Of a stretch of 64,000 nucleotides of DNA, positions 59,601 through 64,000 are shown in pieces; position 1 is the stretch's first letter, and each line of letters opens with the position of its first letter. The stretch spans positions 149,581 to 213,580 of the forward strand of contig VZTI01001134.1 of NCBI GenBank assembly GCA_013397865.1, in the 5' to 3' direction. Both the position numbers and the translations under genes were made by a program. Under the pieces are notes generated by a model. The model worked only from the letters and a program-made list of their open reading frames with translations, was not told the origin of the DNA and ran no database searches. The stretch comes from Struthidea cinerea. Its lineage: Eukaryota > Chordata > Aves > Passeriformes > Corcoracidae.

Positions 59601-62600
59601 CCTACCAGACGACCATATCCTGACTGTACTGGATTTTGGACTCTGGCATATGCTGACATCTGCAGAACAGCTTGAATGGAGCTGTCTGAATTATTTCTGG
59701 AGCCTTTCTTCCAGAAAGTAAGACTAAAGTTGATCCAAATGAAACAGCATTTCTAGCTATAAAAAATGCTTTTGAGGATAAAGAAAACCAGATTCACTTT
59801 GTTTCACTCAACAAATTGGACCAGAGCATGCCTGTGTTTGATCTGAAGGTTTCCTCATGGCATTTGGCTCAGAGAGCTGGTACCCAAATTCCATTCCTCT
59901 CCCTTCCTTGGAGAAGCACAAAATGGAGCAGATATCATTTGTGCTCCTCAGTGACACACAGCCAGAACATCTGGCTCCAAAACCCTTTGGTTTTAGAGGG
60001 TAAGCAAGGCAGGTGGCTGAAACCCTCCAAGGTAATCCCCACCTGCTGTCTTTTGCAGCCACAACCAACCCAGGGTTAATAAAAATGCAGGAATAGACTG
60101 AAATCAGGGAGCTGACTAGCTGTTTTCTTTCATGTTTGGCACAATTTTGAACCAGGGGATCAAGGGTTCCAGTCACAGATGATTCATCAGACACCAACTC
60201 CCGAGACACTCCTCGCAAGTGCACAAAATCTGATCGTGTATTCTGGCCAGGAACTTTGTGAAACACCTTCAGGTATAAGCAGCAGAGGCAAGTGTGCACA
60301 GTAAAAGTCTTTCTTCACAGCTGATGAGTTTAAAATAGAAACCCAGCTGTCGGTATCACATACCTGGTACTGGTGGAAAGGGAGGATTTGAGTCTGATAG
60401 AAGCTTTAGAAACAAGGGATAAGAAAATGAGCCCTTGCAAAGGGTGGGTTATGTGCACATCTGTCTTTATCTAACTGGGGCATTCTGCCCTGAGCAGAAT
60501 TTTAAGGGAGAAACCAAAAAATCTTGCAGAAGCCTTGTTCCTTCCATAGTGCTCCCAGCTGAGTATGACCCCCCACTATTTCTTTCTCAGCAAGAAACCT
60601 ACAGATCCCCTGACAGCAACATCAGGAAATAATTAGGTCCTTAATTAACGACCTCAGCTTTTAAATTACACCAAAAGGAAAACAGTTACCTGAAGAACTG
60701 TGAACAAGGGTTCACAGTAACCAGAGGAGAAACCTCAGATGCCCTCTTGGGAAGGGAACAAATGATACAATAATAAATTAAAAAAAGCACAATAAGGCCA
60801 CCTAGGGATGCTTTAGAACAAAGTAAATCTCAGTTTGTACACTAGATCAGATTTGCTTAATATCTTAATATCGCATATCCCCAGCTTACATTTCCCTTAA
60901 AATCCGGATAATTATTTTAAAGAGGTACATTGCTGTCTGCACAGTTATACTTTTAATGGACTTATGAAAAGTGATATCATTTCAAACAATACCTGCAAGA
61001 GATCTCCCTCCCCTTGTCAAGTAAAAAGCAGACATTTCCAAGACAAGAAGTTGTAGATTGCTTCAAAGCTATGTTTTCCTGGTCCTGCTATAAGAAGTGA
61101 GGGCTTGAAGGCAGAAAAGGGATAATCTTATATTCTCTTCCTCACCTCCACCAGCAGGCAGGAATCCGGATTTTAGTACCACTGTGGTTTAGACACAAAT
61201 AAGACTGGTTACTTCAGATGGATACCCTCTCCAGTGACAGCCATGCCCAGCTTCCAGCAGACACTCTGCTGACCTTCACTGACCTGCCTCAGGTGCTCTG
61301 GACTCTCCTAAAACATCCCCCCTGCAATGAATGCTGGATGTCTGAAGGCAGCATGGATGGGGAGCCCAGCACACAGAAACACAAAAGCCTGCCCTGATGC
61401 CTGGTAGCATCATAGGAATCCACAGCAGTCCTCCTTCAGGGATATTAGCCCCTCAAAATGGGTGAGGATCTGCACAGAGAAACCAAAACCACGATGAAGT
61501 ACTTAAAATATCCCCTGATGGTTTTTTTGCCCAAATTGATGAATTCACAGAACAGCTGTTTGACATAAAACTGGCTTTGTTTTTAATTGGAGAAGATTAT
61601 TTAAACTATGTCTAAGCCATATGGTCCCATAAGTCCGACTCCCCTCTGCCATTGCTGGAGAGACCAGCTTGGCATCCCTCTTCATTTCCAAGTCATTTCC
61701 TTTTTACAGATTTAATAGCTGCTATTTTTCTTTCTTATTATTGGTCCCTAGGTCCCGTTACTATAATTCAGGGCCTTAGGCCCAAAATTAACTCCGAGGT
61801 GGATTTGGACAAGTTGCTTTGCATGATTTTCAGTACTAGATTGGTTTAATAGAACATAAAGGGAAATGCAGATGTGACTACAGAAAATGCATTGAGAGGA
61901 ATGGTGACAGTGAGCGGTGTTCGTCTCCAAGCCACTAAAGGAAGACGTGCTCCTGGCTGGCACATTTTCCTGCCCCTCTTCCCCTTGCAAGTGTCACACT
62001 GAAGACAGTGAATTTTCAGAGGGATTTAGCGCACGCTAGAAAAACCAGCACATGTGACCAACATGACTGTTAGAAGGTGCTGGGTGCCAGGTGGGCTTCA
62101 GGCTGAAAGAATGTGTGATGGGTGAGGGCATCCTAATGATCTGCCTCAGCTCAGTGCTGCCATTAATCACCACATAAACCCAGGCCACTGCTGCTGCAGA
62201 TAGGCTGAACTCTGCTTGAAGCAAAGCCGACCTTGAGCAGGAGAGTTTGCAAAACTGTTGCATGCCAACACCCTCAGATGGTGTTTGGCACTGAGGAAAA
62301 AGGAGAGATGATCACTTGTGTTTGAGTCCTCCCTATTGCTTGCCTTGCCCACTGCACCCTCTGAGCCTTTCCAGCATTGCTGCGGGATCTTCAACCCATG
62401 ATGGGTTGCAGCTTGAGTCCCAACAGTTAAATCCCGGGGTTTTCATTCCCTTGCCCATAATACTGCCATTTACTTGAGGTGACCTCACTTGCCAAGTGAT
62501 GTAACAGTGTGCACGATCGAGCCTGGCACGTCTCAGCAGATGTTTTCAGTGGACACAGAAACAGTATTATGAAATGAAAATATCGCCTAAAACCTGAGCA

Positions 62601-64000
62601 GCACGAGAGATTACAATGGCCTTTATGAAGATCAGCTTACCTAAAAGAGCACTGGAAGGCCTTTGGCTGCAGTCATATGCTTCCCTTCTAAAATGAAAGA
62701 TTGTTGCTTGTACTACTGTAATGTGACTCCCGAAGGAACCAGCAGCCACAGGTTTTGAATTTTATCATTTTTGGCCGCTCTGTTTGATAGAGTTGACTGA
62801 AGCATGCCCAAAGGACACTCCTCCCATAAAATTTCTTCTTTAACTACAATAATAAAAAATGGTTGCATACTTTTTTTTTGGTGTGTTTTGTTTTAGTTGC
62901 TAACAAGGTAATAAATTCTATTTCAAAGAATGTAAATCCAAAGAGTTTGACAGTTGATCTTACTTGCTTTGTTTCAACTGAAAGGAAATGCTCAATGACT
63001 CTGTTGTTTACATTTGCTGTCATGTTACATTATCAGGGAGGGCTAAATATGAATCAATGAAATCCAGCACAAACAAGTAGAAGACTGAGAGGAGCCTGAA
63101 AGAACTTGCTAGGTTCATTTATCAAAGGCTGAGCAGAATAATAAGGTCTATTGATAAGCACATTCCCAGCTCCTGCTTAATTTCTTTCCCTGAAGACACT
63201 TCCAATAAAATGCTCTGGCTTGTGCGATCACTGTTACATGTTAATTGTTGACGGATGAATACGTTCATTTCTGTTCTTCCTAGACCCAATTCAGCCAGTA
63301 TGGAGGCCTCAATTTTCACAGAGTGAAACAGAGTCTGCGTTTATCCACAACACTCATACATGTGCTCTTTTGTTCCCTAAAACCACATTTCTCTTTTGCA
63401 CTCAATGAATGCAGAAGAAGGTGATACGACCTGAGCTTAAAACATCCTTAGGATATCTGACAACGTGCAGTGCAAGAGTGTCCAGGAAGAACATAAGATT
63501 TTGGCAGCCAAGTATAGCATTTTCAGCCTGAGATCCAAGTACACTTAATGCTTGTCATTAGCATATCCAGTGTGTCTCTAAAGCCACGTGGAGGACATGT
63601 CCAGGGCAGCTCAGTTACAGAGCTGCTGCTGGGAAGGGACAGAGCCTGACGCCAGTGAAGTTCAGTGTGAATTGGACACTGCTTCCTTTGGGTTTCTTTT
63701 GCAAATCCTTGACTAAATCTCCATCTTATCCTTAATTGGCAGATACAAAGCTATGTGCTCAGGGGAACCACATTTGATTTTTTGCTAGTAATTGGGAAAA
63801 AAAAAAGATAAACTGTAAGAAATTCCTCTTTAAGGAAGACAGCAAATCCGTAGCATTTGACAGTGGCTCTGAATTGTTTTATTTCAGCCTGAATGGCAAG
63901 GGGTTTTGTGACATCCTGGGTTCAGCAGAGACAGACAACGGGAGCCCATGCATGACGGGATAGAGGCACTGAAAAGGAATAGGGCTGTGGGAGAAGTGGG
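53620..64000 (-). other. KALRN: KALRN upstream intron (at least 10.4 kb, open to the right)
   Basis: The acceptor at 53620 has a long T-rich tract (A12 or more on the plus strand, 53639-53652). Across 53.6-64 kb I found no exon that joins in phase 0 with kalirin-like sequence, no RNA gene and no clear mobile element. ORFs of 60-163 codons on both strands, such as 59808-60299 minus, show no recognisable domain and are taken as chance. The next upstream kalirin exon is presumably outside the window. Confidence 0.65.

Noticed and set aside
59808..60299. 163-codon minus-strand ORF
   Set aside because: No domain, no splice signals placing it in KALRN, and composition like surrounding intron.
60364..60403. 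Possible 40-nt minus-strand microexon (acceptor tttctaaag, donor cag|gtatgtg) upstream of the SH3 exon
   Set aside because: Both splice sites look fair and the end phase could fit, but 13 codons without a sequence I recognise are not enough support.

Overview
The window looks like a piece of bird nuclear genome. It contains a bird-type CR1 retroposon end, sparse repeats, short exons in long AT-rich introns and one sharp CpG island. There is no bacterial or viral gene organisation. The coding content I can support belongs to one gene on the minus strand: the kalirin Rho-GEF gene (KALRN). It is read from right to left and both ends of the gene lie outside the window. KALRN rather than its paralogue TRIO is chosen because the linker and DH exons carry kalirin-type sequence (KKVRDGRKSFDLGSPK, KGWGEDEPDEES, QKAKAMRGR then FVLNELVQTEKDYVKDL). 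This comparison is from memory of the family, not from a search.

Layout, in the direction of transcription. 64000-53620: intron with no coding exon recognised. 53619-53373: one exon holding a complete SH3 domain, used by long kalirin isoforms. 53372-14531: a 38.8 kb intron. Inside it, at 34626-34542 within a CpG island (about 34.2-35.03 kb), lies an alternative first coding exon. It encodes 28 residues ending in a cysteine cluster and matches the start of the short 'Duet/TRAD' kalirin isoform that has only the second GEF module and the kinase. 14530-14247, 13443-13339, 9948-9853 and 8268-8138: linker exons rich in Ser, Pro and basic residues. 4514-4448, 3174-3071, 666-597 and 34-1: the first part of the second DH (GEF2) domain; the rest continues to the left of the window. 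All exon junctions have GT/AG borders and compatible phases, so both splice routes (SH3 exon to linker, Duet exon to linker) keep one reading frame.

How the parts work together. The full-length message joins the SH3 exon to the linker and the second GEF domain. The internal CpG-island promoter makes a message lacking everything upstream, including the SH3 domain, and gives GEF2 a new Cys-rich N-terminus. A 7-codon upstream ORF ends on the start codon of that isoform (ATGA overlap). A T-rich leader and a 33/34-bp GC-rich tandem repeat flank the exon.

The rest is intron. It contains a minus-strand CR1 3' end (37.80-38.14 kb), a small plus-strand CR1 remnant (36.9 kb), a 167-bp direct duplication (47.2 and 51.4 kb), a 31-bp perfect duplication (20.26 and 22.20 kb), and a minus-strand 3'-end-like block with AATAAA plus an 18-nt A tract (22.8-24.2 kb) that is either a retrocopy or an alternative terminal exon. 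I found no tRNA, rRNA, CRISPR array or novel multi-gene system. The most unusual element is the Duet promoter and start region.
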